DNA of 64,000 bases. It comes from Cytobacillus luteolus. Lineage in GTDB: Bacteria; Bacillota; Bacilli; Bacillales; Bacillaceae_L. Position 1 is the stretch's first letter; the number at the start of each line of letters is the position of its first letter. Below the pieces are notes generated by a model. The model worked only from the letters and a program-made list of their open reading frames with translations. It did not search any database and was not told the DNA's origin. Below are positions 51,989 through 60,070 of the stretch, in pieces. The DNA lies in the NCBI RefSeq assembly GCF_017873715.1, contig NZ_JAGGKM010000001.1:682001-746000 (forward strand), given 5' to 3'. Both the position numbers and the translations under genes were made by a program.

Positions 51989-52119
51989 TGTTGGTTGTAG
52001 TGGAAGGACACGAGACTCCTGCGGGAGTAGCGGGACAGGTGAGACCCCACAGGAGCTGTGCTCCGAGGAGGCTCACCGCCCGCCCCGCGGAAAGCGAGTG
52101 TCCTGTAACGAAAATCAAC
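51989..52119. repeat. Full-length GC-rich Bacillaceae intergenic element
   Basis: About 130 bp with much higher GC than its surroundings. Its ends are inverted: GTTGGTT...GGACAC and GTGTCC...AAATCAAC. Internal words GAGACTCCTGCGGGAGTAGC, GACCCCACAGGAG, GAGGAGGCTCACCG and CCGCGGAAAGCGAGTGTCC match an element repeated across Bacillus and Geobacillus genomes. It starts 36 nt after the riboswitch terminator. Confidence 0.8.
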
Positions 52120-52211
52120 ACATAGTTTAAAAAAGCTTTGTTTTCATTAGCATATCTACAATGTAAGTAACATAAATGAAACTAATTAAGGTTTAAGAAT
52201 GGGGGAGTTTT

Positions 52212-52385
52212 ATGTTAAAGAAACTGTTAAAGATGTTTTTAAAACAACAATTACACAAAAACAAGCACCATAAGTACTCTAGCAGCGATTATAAAAAAAT
52301 GAAGCACTTTGGTCATCCTTCAAAATACGGTAACCATTACTATAAGAAAAAAGGCAAATATAAATTTAGCTCGTTTAGTAGTTAA
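52212..52385 (+). CDS. Small Lys/Tyr/His-rich basic protein
   Basis: 57 aa, with GGGGGAG before the ATG. It starts MLKKLLKMFLKQQLHKNKHH and contains KYSSSDYKKMKH, KYGNHYYKKKGKYKFSSFSS: about one third Lys, Tyr and His, with clusters of Ser. It ends 8 nt before the Ser/Thr kinase gene, so the two form an operon. Its composition resembles small spore coat proteins, and its Ser/Tyr clusters make it a possible kinase substrate. Both ideas are inference. Confidence 0.6.
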   Translation: MLKKLLKMFLKQQLHKNKHHKYSSSDYKKMKHFGHPSKYGNHYYKKKGKYKFSSFSS

Positions 52386-52393
52386 GAAGTAAT

Positions 52394-53185
52394 ATGTTCA
52401 TTGTTGATTTACTTGAAAGAACCTTACCTAAAGGTACTGTGTTAAAAGAAAGGTATCGAATTGACCGCTTTTTAGGCAAGGGTGGATATGGTCTAGTATA
52501 TATAGCCCTTGATATGGAAATAGGTCAAGAAGTAATTGTTAAGCAGCTTCGTAAGCGAAAGTATCGAACAGGGTTAGCGACATTTGAAAAAGAGGAAGCC
52601 ATCCTAGGTTTGTTCCAACATTCATCGATTCCTGTCTGCTATGAACGATTCCAAGAAGGAAAAAGGCATTTTCTTGTTATGGAATGGATAAAGGCGAAAA
52701 ACTTTGAGCAATTAATATTTGAAGAAGGTAAGACCTTTAATGAACGAGAGTCCTTTGAGGTGCTATTACAGGTCCTTCGAGTTGTAAAAATGATCCATGA
52801 AAAAGGAATTGTTCATCGAGATTTACGAATTCCAAACATCCTACTTAGAGAAAATGAGATTGTAATAATTGATTTTGGGTTGGCAGGTTATATACAACAT
52901 GCATCCGAACAAGCATTTATTGAAGCAGAAGAGGTAAGGTTGTTTCGTGAAATTGCTTTTCGTTCAGATATTTACGGCTTAGGTCATTTTGTGCTATTTT
53001 TGCTTTATTCAAGCTATGAAGATAAGGCGAAGGAAAGAAGCTGGATGGAAGAGCTCTCATTAAGACCAAAGAGTCTAAAAATAATAAAGAGAATGCTTCA
53101 AATAGATAGTGGTTATCAAGATGTTGATCAACTAATTCAAGATGTAACTAATTTCGTGCAGAGCGTTCCTACTAATAAATGGTAG
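52394..53185 (+). CDS. Ser/Thr protein kinase
   Basis: 263 aa, kinase domain only, no membrane segment. Gly loop LGKGGYGLVY, ATP Lys in VIVKQL, catalytic loop HRDLRIPNILL and DFG in IIDFGLAG. The catalytic-loop Lys of HRDLKxxN is Arg here. The APE segment is not obvious; FRSDIYGLG follows directly. Similar in size to B. subtilis YbdM. It has no strong ribosome binding site of its own (TAAGAAGTAAT), so translation may depend on the small gene 8 nt upstream. Confidence 0.85.
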   Translation: MFIVDLLERTLPKGTVLKERYRIDRFLGKGGYGLVYIALDMEIGQEVIVKQLRKRKYRTGLATFEKEEAILGLFQHSSIPVCYERFQEGKRHFLVMEWIKAKNFEQLIFEEGKTFNERESFEVLLQVLRVVKMIHEKGIVHRDLRIPNILLRENEIVIIDFGLAGYIQHASEQAFIEAEEVRLFREIAFRSDIYGLGHFVLFLLYSSYEDKAKERSWMEELSLRPKSLKIIKRMLQIDSGYQDVDQLIQDVTNFVQSVPTNKW

Positions 53186-53282
53186 GGGCGTTTTCTTATT
53201 TATCTAAGCCTAAAAGCATTTCGCTATTCGAAGTATATTTATGCTTCAACAAAGTATACTAACAAAAAAAGGATGGTGAAAT

Positions 53283-53774
53283 ATGTCGATTGATTTTACT
53301 GTTATTTTAGCCATCTGGGTTATATTTCCATTAATCTTATACTTTGCTGTTCCACGTGACCGAGTAAGAGAAATGATTGCCGTCTTTTTGTTTTTTCAAA
53401 TGTTAACGTGGTTGTTTAGTATCGTTATGACGAAGTTTGGTGTGTTATCTGCTCCGATTCGTGAATTTCCAGAGGCAACTAAAATTAATTTTTCTTCTGA
53501 ATATATCGTTTTTCCAACAGCTGCAGTTTTGTTTCAACGATGGTATCCAGAAAATGGAGGGAAGATTAGGCAGGCACTTCATTATCTTTATACTGTAGGC
53601 GGAATTATTTTATTCTTATTTATTATAGGGAGAACAACTGATTTAATGGAGGCAAAACCCCAGACAAGTGCAATCAATTTTCTATTTGAACTTATGCTTT
53701 GTAGAAAATATATTATGTGGATGTTAAAAGGAGAGCCATTTACTAAATCGTTAAAAAGGCATGATGTTATATGA
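53283..53774 (+). CDS. CBO0543-type membrane protein, first of pair
   Basis: 163 aa, four or five helices, with REFPEATKINFSSEYIVFPTAAVLFQRWYPE. It overlaps the next gene by 4 nt and shares its layout (helix, YY/FP motif, helices), so the two are paralogous partners. AGGATGGTG precedes the ATG. Function unknown; the Bacillales-wide family was named after a Clostridium botulinum protein. Confidence 0.72.
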   Translation: MSIDFTVILAIWVIFPLILYFAVPRDRVREMIAVFLFFQMLTWLFSIVMTKFGVLSAPIREFPEATKINFSSEYIVFPTAAVLFQRWYPENGGKIRQALHYLYTVGGIILFLFIIGRTTDLMEAKPQTSAINFLFELMLCRKYIMWMLKGEPFTKSLKRHDVI

Positions 53775-54235
53775 GTATAGAGTCGTTTATTGAACACTAT
53801 GTTTGGATGATAACAGCCATTTCCGTGTTTTTTATTCCTAAGTATTATTATCGTAAAGCAAGTATATCCTTTTTATTTATGATTTTCGTATCATGGTTTT
53901 TAGGGATTCTTGTTGTTGAATACGATTTAATTGAGTATCCAAAAAGGTTCTTAGCTTCAGTTAACGAAACGAGTTTTACGTTTGAATTCTTTGTTTTTCC
54001 CGTGATTGGTATCTTTTATAATCTGTACTATCCTGCATCTTCAACTAAATGGAAACAGTTTTTTTATACTGCCGCTTTAACGACAGGAATAGTAATTCCA
54101 GAAATTATTGTAGAGAAATATACAGACCTAATTGAATATATAAACTGGACATGGTATATCTCATGGGGTAGTATTTTTGCTACATTAGCTCTATTACGAT
54201 TCTTTTATAAGTGGTATTTTAAGAGTCAGTCATAA
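53771..54235 (+). CDS. CBO0543-type membrane protein, second of pair
   Basis: 154 aa. Contains KRFLASVNETSFTFEFFVFPVIGIFYNLYYP, clearly parallel to the same region in the first partner. Four or five helices. It starts inside the end of the preceding gene (ATGA overlap), so it is translated by coupling. The two probably form a heteromeric membrane complex, which is inference from the overlap. Confidence 0.72.
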   Translation: MSIESFIEHYVWMITAISVFFIPKYYYRKASISFLFMIFVSWFLGILVVEYDLIEYPKRFLASVNETSFTFEFFVFPVIGIFYNLYYPASSTKWKQFFYTAALTTGIVIPEIIVEKYTDLIEYINWTWYISWGSIFATLALLRFFYKWYFKSQS

Positions 54236-54289
54236 ATGCTTTTTATATAAAAGTAATTGCTGTATTAAAAGCAGTAGAATAAAATTAGT

Positions 54290-54320
54290 AATAGCCCTAC
54301 CAAATATGGCAGGGCTACTT
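54290..54320. terminator. Bidirectional terminator
   Basis: ATAGCCCTACC/GGCAGGGCTACT stem; it overlaps the last codons of the minus-strand DUF3231 gene. Confidence 0.65.
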
Positions 54321-55331
54321 TCTAGTTGCTAATGATTCACGATCTGTAACTGTTGGAGGCTGCTCCAACCAACCATTTTTTATAAGTAGATTTGCTCCAT
54401 CTTCAGCATACTGTCCAATTTCAGCCATCAGTCTCAAAAAATGAGCTGATAAGTCTCTCCTTTGACACACTGAAACTGCAGCTCCATAGTAACCTAACGC
54501 AACAGATATAAGAGAAACAACGTGAAAAAGCATTAGTTTATCTGAAAAGGGCGGAGTTGTGGAGTTTGTTACTTCAGATGCCAAACTCCCTGGTTCTGGT
54601 AAGTGCTCGCTGGCCAATATCGACCCTAATACTTCGTTCTGCTTCTCACAAACTTTCATACCTCGTAAGAAGTAATCACGCAACTCCGCACTAGTTGCGA
54701 CCTGGCTAAACCCTATTTCTAGTAAGATCTTGACGTGATTTTTTTGCATGTTATAAAAAATCCCGCTTAACTCAATGGCATTAATAGGTCTTTTATCTCC
54801 AAACCAACCATTTAAAAAGCTTTGTTTTTTTACAAAGTCAACTTCTTCAGGTGGGTTAAGAGATGGAGGTCGAACATAGACTCCTTTTTTTAACATGATG
54901 TCTATTGTCATACTGTATAAGTCCATCGTACCTTGATTCACTTCAATATAAAAGTTTCTAATATCCTCTCGTACTGATGTGCCAACACTTAGTGCGTAAC
55001 CAGTTAGACCATGTAGAGTCATCGTTTGCATATAGATGAGCATGGATGAATCTGAAAAAAGGGGAGGAGCGTTAAGGTTAACATCAGCTTTTGTAAAACC
55101 GTGTGGTACTGGGTACTTCTCGGCGTTAAAAAAGCCTTTTAGTTTCTTAAGATGTTTCTCAGACATAGAAACTGCTTTTTCTAATACATTCTTTATGTCT
55201 TGATCTTGACAATTTTTTATAGCATGAGATAGGAAATGATATGCCATACTATCATTCATGTATTGTGTCCATAAGTTTGCAAGTTCTGCTGCTGTTAATC
55301 GAACAGGTGGTTTCGAATCGATTGTAATCAC
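54315..55331 (-). CDS. DUF3231 ferritin-like-fold protein
   Basis: 338 aa, helical, with two similar halves: LTAAELANLWTQYMNDSMAYHFLSHAIKNC and INAIELSGIFYNMQKNHVKILLEIGFSQV begin each, and PPLFSDSSMLIYMQTMTLHGLTGYALSVG is echoed by PPFSDKLMLFHVVSLISVALGYYGAAVS. This is the DUF3231 duplication. Such proteins are abundant in spore-formers; function unknown. The ATG is preceded by GGGTGAT on the minus strand. Confidence 0.85.
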   Translation of the reverse strand: MITIDSKPPVRLTAAELANLWTQYMNDSMAYHFLSHAIKNCQDQDIKNVLEKAVSMSEKHLKKLKGFFNAEKYPVPHGFTKADVNLNAPPLFSDSSMLIYMQTMTLHGLTGYALSVGTSVREDIRNFYIEVNQGTMDLYSMTIDIMLKKGVYVRPPSLNPPEEVDFVKKQSFLNGWFGDKRPINAIELSGIFYNMQKNHVKILLEIGFSQVATSAELRDYFLRGMKVCEKQNEVLGSILASEHLPEPGSLASEVTNSTTPPFSDKLMLFHVVSLISVALGYYGAAVSVCQRRDLSAHFLRLMAEIGQYAEDGANLLIKNGWLEQPPTVTDRESLATRK

Positions 55332-55467
55332 CCCAAATAGTGTTAATACAGGTAAACATGCCCCTATTATTCTCCTGTTATTTTGGGTAGATATAGAAAA
55401 TATATGTATGTAGTTAGAAATTAAAGTGATAAAATAAAGAGAAATGAAAAAAATGCGAATCTAAGTA

Positions 55468-55509
55468 CATAAAAGAGTTCATAAAATAGACATAAAATAT
55501 TTCATAAAA
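55468..55509 (+). promoter_or_regulatory. Phased CATAAAA direct repeats before the marR promoter
   Basis: CATAAAA at 55468, 55480, 55491 and 55503 (steps 12, 11, 12), just upstream of the MarR operator. The one-turn spacing suggests a regulator site, but AT-rich sequence makes chance possible. Confidence 0.3.
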
Positions 55510-55510
55510 A

Positions 55511-55530
55511 ATACTTGCATAAACAAGTAT
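55511..55530. promoter_or_regulatory. MarR operator at the marR promoter
   Basis: ATACTTG-CATAAA-CAAGTAT, overlapping the likely -35 before TATACT (55536-55541). The same ACTTG-N6-CAAGT motif lies downstream of the gene at 56019-56036. Confidence 0.65.
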
Positions 55531-55560
55531 CGCGTTATACTATTAGAAATGAGGTTAAAA

Positions 55561-56001
55561 ATGGAAGATTATAAATATTGCTTAGACCATTCACTTGGTT
55601 ACAAGCTTTTTCATGCTTCACGTCTGATGATGAATCGTCTGAACCAAAACTTTAAGGAGCAGGGTTATCCTGTTACTTATGAGCAATGGCAGATATTAAG
55701 CAGGTTATACGATGAGGATGGGCAAACACAGAACCAATTAGCCATTCTTAACGAACGGGACCAGGCAAGTGTATCGAGGTTAATTGATAACATGATCAAG
55801 CGAAACCTCGTAAAAAGGGTACCTCATTCAGAAGATAAAAGAATAAATCTAATTTTTTTAACGGAAGAAAGTAAAAAGATTCAAGGGGATCTTGAAGGCT
55901 TAGCTAAGAAAACGATTGCAGAAGCTTCAAATGGAATGGCAGAGGAAGACTTAAATAACTGTTTGGAAATTCTCGATAAGATAAGAAAAAATTTAAAATA
56001 G
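55561..56001 (+). CDS. MarR-family transcriptional regulator
   Basis: 146 aa from ATG 55561, 7 nt after GAGG; an ATG 12 bases earlier overlaps that site. Winged-helix MarR fold: VTYEQWQILSRLYDEDGQTQNQLAI and DQASVSRLIDNMIKRNLVKRVPHSEDKRINLIFLTEE. Palindromic ACTTG-N6-CAAGT sites at its own promoter and between it and the iron-transport operon suggest autoregulation and control of that operon. The effector is not known; there is no sensing Cys of OhrR type near the N-terminus except Cys6, which should be checked. Confidence 0.88.
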   Translation: MEDYKYCLDHSLGYKLFHASRLMMNRLNQNFKEQGYPVTYEQWQILSRLYDEDGQTQNQLAILNERDQASVSRLIDNMIKRNLVKRVPHSEDKRINLIFLTEESKKIQGDLEGLAKKTIAEASNGMAEEDLNNCLEILDKIRKNLK

Positions 56002-56018
56002 TTCTTTTTTTGCATAAG

Positions 56019-56036
56019 TACTTGTTTAAACAAGTA
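56019..56036. promoter_or_regulatory. Second MarR-type operator before the iron-transport operon
   Basis: TACTTGTTTAAACAAGTA, an 18-bp perfect palindrome with the same half-sites and spacing as the operator at 55511. It sits 35 nt before the first Fur box. Confidence 0.65.
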
Positions 56037-56070
56037 TTTATATAAAAAAAGAAATTTTTTTCACGACATA

Positions 56071-56085
56071 TGATAATGATAATCA
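56071..56085 (+). promoter_or_regulatory. Fur box 1
   Basis: TGATAATGATAATCA, one mismatch from the 7-1-7 Fur consensus TGATAATNATTATCA. Confidence 0.75.
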
Positions 56086-56139
56086 GTATTACCAAAATGG
56101 GAAATGGCTTAATCTGCCATCTTTTTTTAAAAACTCAAT

Positions 56140-56158
56140 TGATAATGATTATCTTTAT
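56140..56158 (+). promoter_or_regulatory. Fur box 2
   Basis: TGATAATGATTATCTTTATC matches the 7-1-7 Fur consensus in 14 of 15 positions; it lies about 35 nt before the first permease gene. Confidence 0.75.
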
Positions 56159-56192
56159 CTAAATACAGCTCTAGAAAGGTTTGGCAGATTCT

Positions 56193-57143
56193 ATGAAACT
56201 ACGATACTTACTTATTGCGTTATTCATCCTTTCTATAGCCTCACTATTTATCGGGGTAAAGGATGTTTCACCACTTGATCTCTTTTCATTAACTGAAGAT
56301 CAAGTACAAATTCTTTTAGTCAGTCGTTTTCCACGATTGATTAGTATTATCATAGCTGGACTAAGTATGAGTATTGTAGGTTTAATCATGCAGCAGCTTA
56401 CAAGAAACAAATTTGTTTCACCAACAACGGCTGGAACGATGGACTCTGCCAGATTAGGAATATTAGTTGCCTTAATGTTGTTTACATCAGCGAGCCCGAT
56501 TGAGAAGATGCTTGTTGCCTTTGTGTTCGCCTTACTAGGAACCTTTATATTTATCAAAATATTAGATAAGGTCAAATTCAAAGATGCTATATTTATACCG
56601 TTAGTAGGCTTAATGTTTGGTAATATTATTAGTTCAATTACAACCTTTTTTGCTTATAAAAATGACTTGATTCAAAACATGTCATCATGGTTGCAAGGGA
56701 ATTTTTCAATGAGCATTCAGGGCAGATATGAACTGCTTTACATAAGTATCCCACTAGTTATCATTGCTTATCTTTATGCAAACAAGTTTACAATAGCTGG
56801 TATGGGTGAAGAGTTTGCAATTAACTTAGGTTTAAATCACAAACAGGTGGTAAACATTGGTCTGGTCATATCAGCACTTGTTACTACAGTTGTTCTCCTA
56901 ACGGTTGGGATGATTCCATTCTTAGGATTAATCATTCCAAACATTGTAACGATTTATCAAGGAGATCATTTAAAGAAAAGTCTTTCTCACACCGCAGTAC
57001 TAGGTGCCGTTTTCGTTTTAGCCTGTGACATTTTGGGGCGTATTATTATCTACCCATACGAAATTCCAATCGGAGTAACTGTCGGTGTCATCGGAAGCGG
57101 AATATTTCTTTACTTACTTTTGAGGAGAAAGACACATGAGTAA
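56193..57143 (+). CDS. yclN: Siderophore ABC transporter permease, YclN-like
   Basis: 316 aa, FecCD-type permease with about nine helices (SRFPRLISIIIAGLSMSIVGLIMQQLTRNKFVSP is the family signature). The ATG at 56193 gives the same length I recall for B. subtilis YclN; a TTG four codons upstream abuts AAAGG. First gene of an operon with the order permease, permease, ATPase, binding protein, as in yclNOPQ (petrobactin uptake). Two Fur boxes and a MarR-type operator precede it. Confidence 0.88.
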   Translation: MKLRYLLIALFILSIASLFIGVKDVSPLDLFSLTEDQVQILLVSRFPRLISIIIAGLSMSIVGLIMQQLTRNKFVSPTTAGTMDSARLGILVALMLFTSASPIEKMLVAFVFALLGTFIFIKILDKVKFKDAIFIPLVGLMFGNIISSITTFFAYKNDLIQNMSSWLQGNFSMSIQGRYELLYISIPLVIIAYLYANKFTIAGMGEEFAINLGLNHKQVVNIGLVISALVTTVVLLTVGMIPFLGLIIPNIVTIYQGDHLKKSLSHTAVLGAVFVLACDILGRIIIYPYEIPIGVTVGVIGSGIFLYLLLRRKTHE

Positions 57144-58086
57144 TAATCTGAAGCTAATTGTATTGTCCGTGATTTCAATTATATTAATTGCCATATTTAT
57201 GTTTATCGATGCAGGTGGAAACTGGGATTATGTTTTACCAAGAAGAGGCAAGAAGATTCTTGCGATTGCTGTAACAGGTGGAGTTATCGCATTTTCAACC
57301 ATTATTTTTCAAACCATCACAAATAACCGAATACTAACACCAAGTATTATCGGTCTTGATTCACTTTACTTGTTAATTCAGACTTTTATCATCTTTGTTT
57401 TTGGCTCAATGAGTTTAACTGCAACAGATAAAAATTTTAATTTTATAGTATCTGTTGGCCTAATGGTCCTTTTTGCTGGGTTGTTATATAAGTTTCTTTT
57501 TAAAAGAGAAGGGCAGAACATTTATTTCTTACTTCTGGTAGGGATTATCCTTGGAACTTTCTTTGGAAGTATCTCCGATTTTATGCAAGTCCTAATTGAT
57601 CCAAATGAATTCATGATTGTTCAAGACAGAATGTTTGCAAGCTTTAATAACGTAAACACAGATGTGCTTTTAATCTCTTGTATTCTCGTCGTTTTAACAG
57701 TGGTGTACTTCCTAAGATTTACAAAATACCTTGATGTAATTTCACTAGGAAAGGAGCATGCAATCAACCTTGGTGTGGATTATGACGCGGTAGTTAAAAG
57801 ATTACTTGTCGTTGTTGCTATCCTTATTTCAGTTGCAACGGCACTTGTTGGTCCAATTACCTTCTTAGGACTGTTAGTGGCAAACGTTGCACATGAATTT
57901 TTCAAAACCTATAAACATCAATATTTAATCTTTGGTTCTGTTTTAATAAGTATTATCGCTTTAGTTGGTGGACAGCTCATTGTAGAACGAGTGTTTACAT
58001 TTTCGACAACTTTAAGTGTCATCATAAACTTTGTAGGTGGAGTGTACTTTATCTATCTTCTGTTAAAGGGGAATAAATCATGGTAA
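57136..58086 (+). CDS. yclO: Siderophore ABC transporter permease, YclO-like
   Basis: 316 aa, second FecCD permease. Contains GKKILAIAVTGGVIAFSTIIFQTITNNRILTPSIIG, the family signature in its diverged YclO form. Its start overlaps yclN by 8 nt and its stop overlaps yclP by 7 nt, so the three are translationally coupled. It forms a heterodimer with the YclN-like permease. Confidence 0.88.
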   Translation: MSNNLKLIVLSVISIILIAIFMFIDAGGNWDYVLPRRGKKILAIAVTGGVIAFSTIIFQTITNNRILTPSIIGLDSLYLLIQTFIIFVFGSMSLTATDKNFNFIVSVGLMVLFAGLLYKFLFKREGQNIYFLLLVGIILGTFFGSISDFMQVLIDPNEFMIVQDRMFASFNNVNTDVLLISCILVVLTVVYFLRFTKYLDVISLGKEHAINLGVDYDAVVKRLLVVVAILISVATALVGPITFLGLLVANVAHEFFKTYKHQYLIFGSVLISIIALVGGQLIVERVFTFSTTLSVIINFVGGVYFIYLLLKGNKSW

Positions 58087-58838
58087 ATGTAAAAAGTGTT
58101 TTTAAGAAATATGGTAATAAAAACGTAGTTGAAGATGTTTCCGTCAATATTCAAAAAGGAAAGATTACCTCGTTTATTGGTCCAAATGGTGCTGGTAAAA
58201 GTACACTACTTTCAATGATTAGCCGGCTTATCCCAGTTGATAGTGGAGAGGTATTTATTGATGATAAAGACCTTACAAAATCAAAAAGCAATGAGCTAGC
58301 AAAGAAAATCTCCATTCTAAAACAATCGAACAATGTTAATCTACGTTTAACAGTTAGAGAGTTGGTGAGTTTTGGGCGCTTTCCTTACTCACAAGGTAGG
58401 TTAACAAGAGAAGATTGGAAGTTTGTTGATGAGGCAATCGATTATATGGAATTAGCGGATATGCAGGATAAATTCCTAGACCAATTGAGTGGTGGTCAGA
58501 AGCAAAGAGCGTTCATTGCAATGGTTATTGCCCAAGACACTGAGTATATTTTGTTAGATGAACCACTAAATAATCTTGATATGAAGCACTCAGTTCAGAT
58601 CATGAAGGTTCTTCGTAGATTAGTAGATGAACTCGGCAAGACAGTTGTAATTGTTATACACGATATTAACTTTGCTTCTTGTTATTCCGATTATATTGTT
58701 GCTCTTAAGGATGGTAAGGTTGTTAAAGAAGGAAAGACAGACGAAATTATTAACCGTGCTGTTCTAAAGGATATATATGACATGGATATTGAAATCCAAT
58801 GCATCAATGAAAATAAGATTTGTGTTTATTTTTCTTAA
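58080..58838 (+). CDS. yclP: Siderophore ABC transporter ATPase, YclP-like
   Basis: 252 aa, the exact length I recall for YclP. Walker A GPNGAGKST, Q loop, signature LSGGQKQRAF, Walker B YILLDEPLNNLD and the His switch VIHDINFA. Typical FepC-type ATPase of iron-chelate importers. Followed by a 219-bp gap with a hairpin and a separate promoter before the binding-protein gene. Confidence 0.9.
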   Translation: MVNVKSVFKKYGNKNVVEDVSVNIQKGKITSFIGPNGAGKSTLLSMISRLIPVDSGEVFIDDKDLTKSKSNELAKKISILKQSNNVNLRLTVRELVSFGRFPYSQGRLTREDWKFVDEAIDYMELADMQDKFLDQLSGGQKQRAFIAMVIAQDTEYILLDEPLNNLDMKHSVQIMKVLRRLVDELGKTVVIVIHDINFASCYSDYIVALKDGKVVKEGKTDEIINRAVLKDIYDMDIEIQCINENKICVYFS

Positions 58839-58895
58839 CCGCTTGGTTTAACTTATTTTGATGTCAGACCGTAGAAATGCTCAAAAAAAGACCCA

Positions 58896-58929
58896 CTAAT
58901 CTGAAATCTGCCAATTTCAAAGAGATTAG
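58896..58929 (+). promoter_or_regulatory. Intercistronic hairpin between yclP and yclQ
   Basis: CTAATCT-GAAAT...ATTTC-AGATTAG stem without a T run: more likely an mRNA-stability or processing element than a terminator. Confidence 0.5.
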
Positions 58930-59002
58930 AAGGCCCTTACAAATCTAACTTTACAAGAAAAGGCTGTTGCTAGCAACTATAGAGTGAGAATTTTCAAAGT
59001 GA

Positions 59003-59030
59003 TTGACATCAAAGTAATTTTAAATATAAA
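59003..59030 (+). promoter_or_regulatory. Separate promoter for the binding-protein gene
   Basis: TTGACA (59003-59008), 16 bp, TATAAA (59025-59030), shortly before the yclQ ribosome binding site. It would allow higher expression of the binding protein than of the permeases. Confidence 0.5.
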
Positions 59031-59057
59031 AATATATTTATTTAGGAGTGTTTTTAC

Positions 59058-60041
59058 ATGAAAAAAATAGCGTTACTTATGCTAGTATTATTTTTTGCAA
59101 TATTCACAGCAGCTTGCGGTGGAGCAGAGGAAACATCAACTTCAAATGAAGAAACACAAACAGGTTCAACAACTGATTCAACAAAAGAAGAAGTAAAAGA
59201 AGAGCCAAAAGAATTAACACTTACTCACCAATTAGGTGAAACTGTTGTTTCGACAAATCCAGCTAAGGTTGTTGTATTTGATTTCGGTGTGTTAGATTCA
59301 CTAGATAAATTAGGTGTAGAAGTAACAGGAGTACCACAAGCAAATATTCCGGCTTACTTAGAGAAATTTAAAGATGCGAAGTATGAAAACGTTGGTAGTT
59401 TAAAAGAGCCAGATTTCGAAAAGATTGCTTCACTTAATCCAGATCTAATTATCATTTCTGGAAGACAACAAGAAGCGTATGCAGAGTTATCCAAGATTGG
59501 TCCAACAATCTTCATGGGACTTGATACATCAAGATACATGGATTCTTTTACCGAAAACATGACTAGATTAGGTGAGATTTTTGGCAAGGAAGAAGAAGTG
59601 AAGGCAGAGCTTTCTACAATTGAAGCAGATATTAAAACACTAAATGATAAAGCAACAGCTGCAGGTAAGGGACTAATTATTTTAGCGAATGAAGGAAATA
59701 TCAGTGCATATGGTGCTGGTTCTCGTTTTGGAATTCTTCACGATGTATTTGGTTTTGCTGCTGCAGATGAGAATATCGAAGTATCAACACATGGTCAAAA
59801 CGTATCCTTTGAATATATCGTTGAAAAAGATCCAGATTTCTTATTTGTTATTGATCGTGGAGCAGCGGTAAATGGTCAATCTTCTGCAAAAGCATTAATC
59901 GAAAATAGCTTAGTTGAAAATACAAAAGCATTTAAAGAAGGTAACATTGTCTACTTAGATCCAAACTTCTGGTATTTATCTGGCGGAGGATTAATCTCTG
60001 TATCTGAAATGATTAAGGAAATTAGTGCAAGCTTAGAATAG
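59058..60041 (+). CDS. yclQ: Siderophore-binding lipoprotein, YclQ-like
   Basis: 327 aa. Lipoprotein signal with Cys20 (FTAACGG), a Ser/Thr/Glu-rich linker (about 21-53), then a type III periplasmic-binding fold: VVVFDFGVLDSLDKLGVEVTGVP, PDLIIISGRQQEAY and the long bridging helix around GKEEEVKAELSTIEADI. It captures the ferric siderophore (petrobactin for B. subtilis YclQ). TTTAGGAG precedes the ATG. Confidence 0.9.
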   Translation: MKKIALLMLVLFFAIFTAACGGAEETSTSNEETQTGSTTDSTKEEVKEEPKELTLTHQLGETVVSTNPAKVVVFDFGVLDSLDKLGVEVTGVPQANIPAYLEKFKDAKYENVGSLKEPDFEKIASLNPDLIIISGRQQEAYAELSKIGPTIFMGLDTSRYMDSFTENMTRLGEIFGKEEEVKAELSTIEADIKTLNDKATAAGKGLIILANEGNISAYGAGSRFGILHDVFGFAAADENIEVSTHGQNVSFEYIVEKDPDFLFVIDRGAAVNGQSSAKALIENSLVENTKAFKEGNIVYLDPNFWYLSGGGLISVSEMIKEISASLE

Positions 60042-60070
60042 TAGAAATACAAGAAGGAGGTACTTTGTGC

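Noticed and set aside
51930-52130. 66-aa reading frame over the GC-rich element
   Set aside because: It begins inside the riboswitch terminator and runs through a non-coding interspersed element; no ribosome binding site; Cys/Gly/Ser-rich translation is typical of spurious frames in GC-rich DNA.
56181-56192. TTG start for the first permease
   Set aside because: AAAGG directly abuts this TTG, leaving no spacing; ATG 56193 gives the expected 316-aa length.
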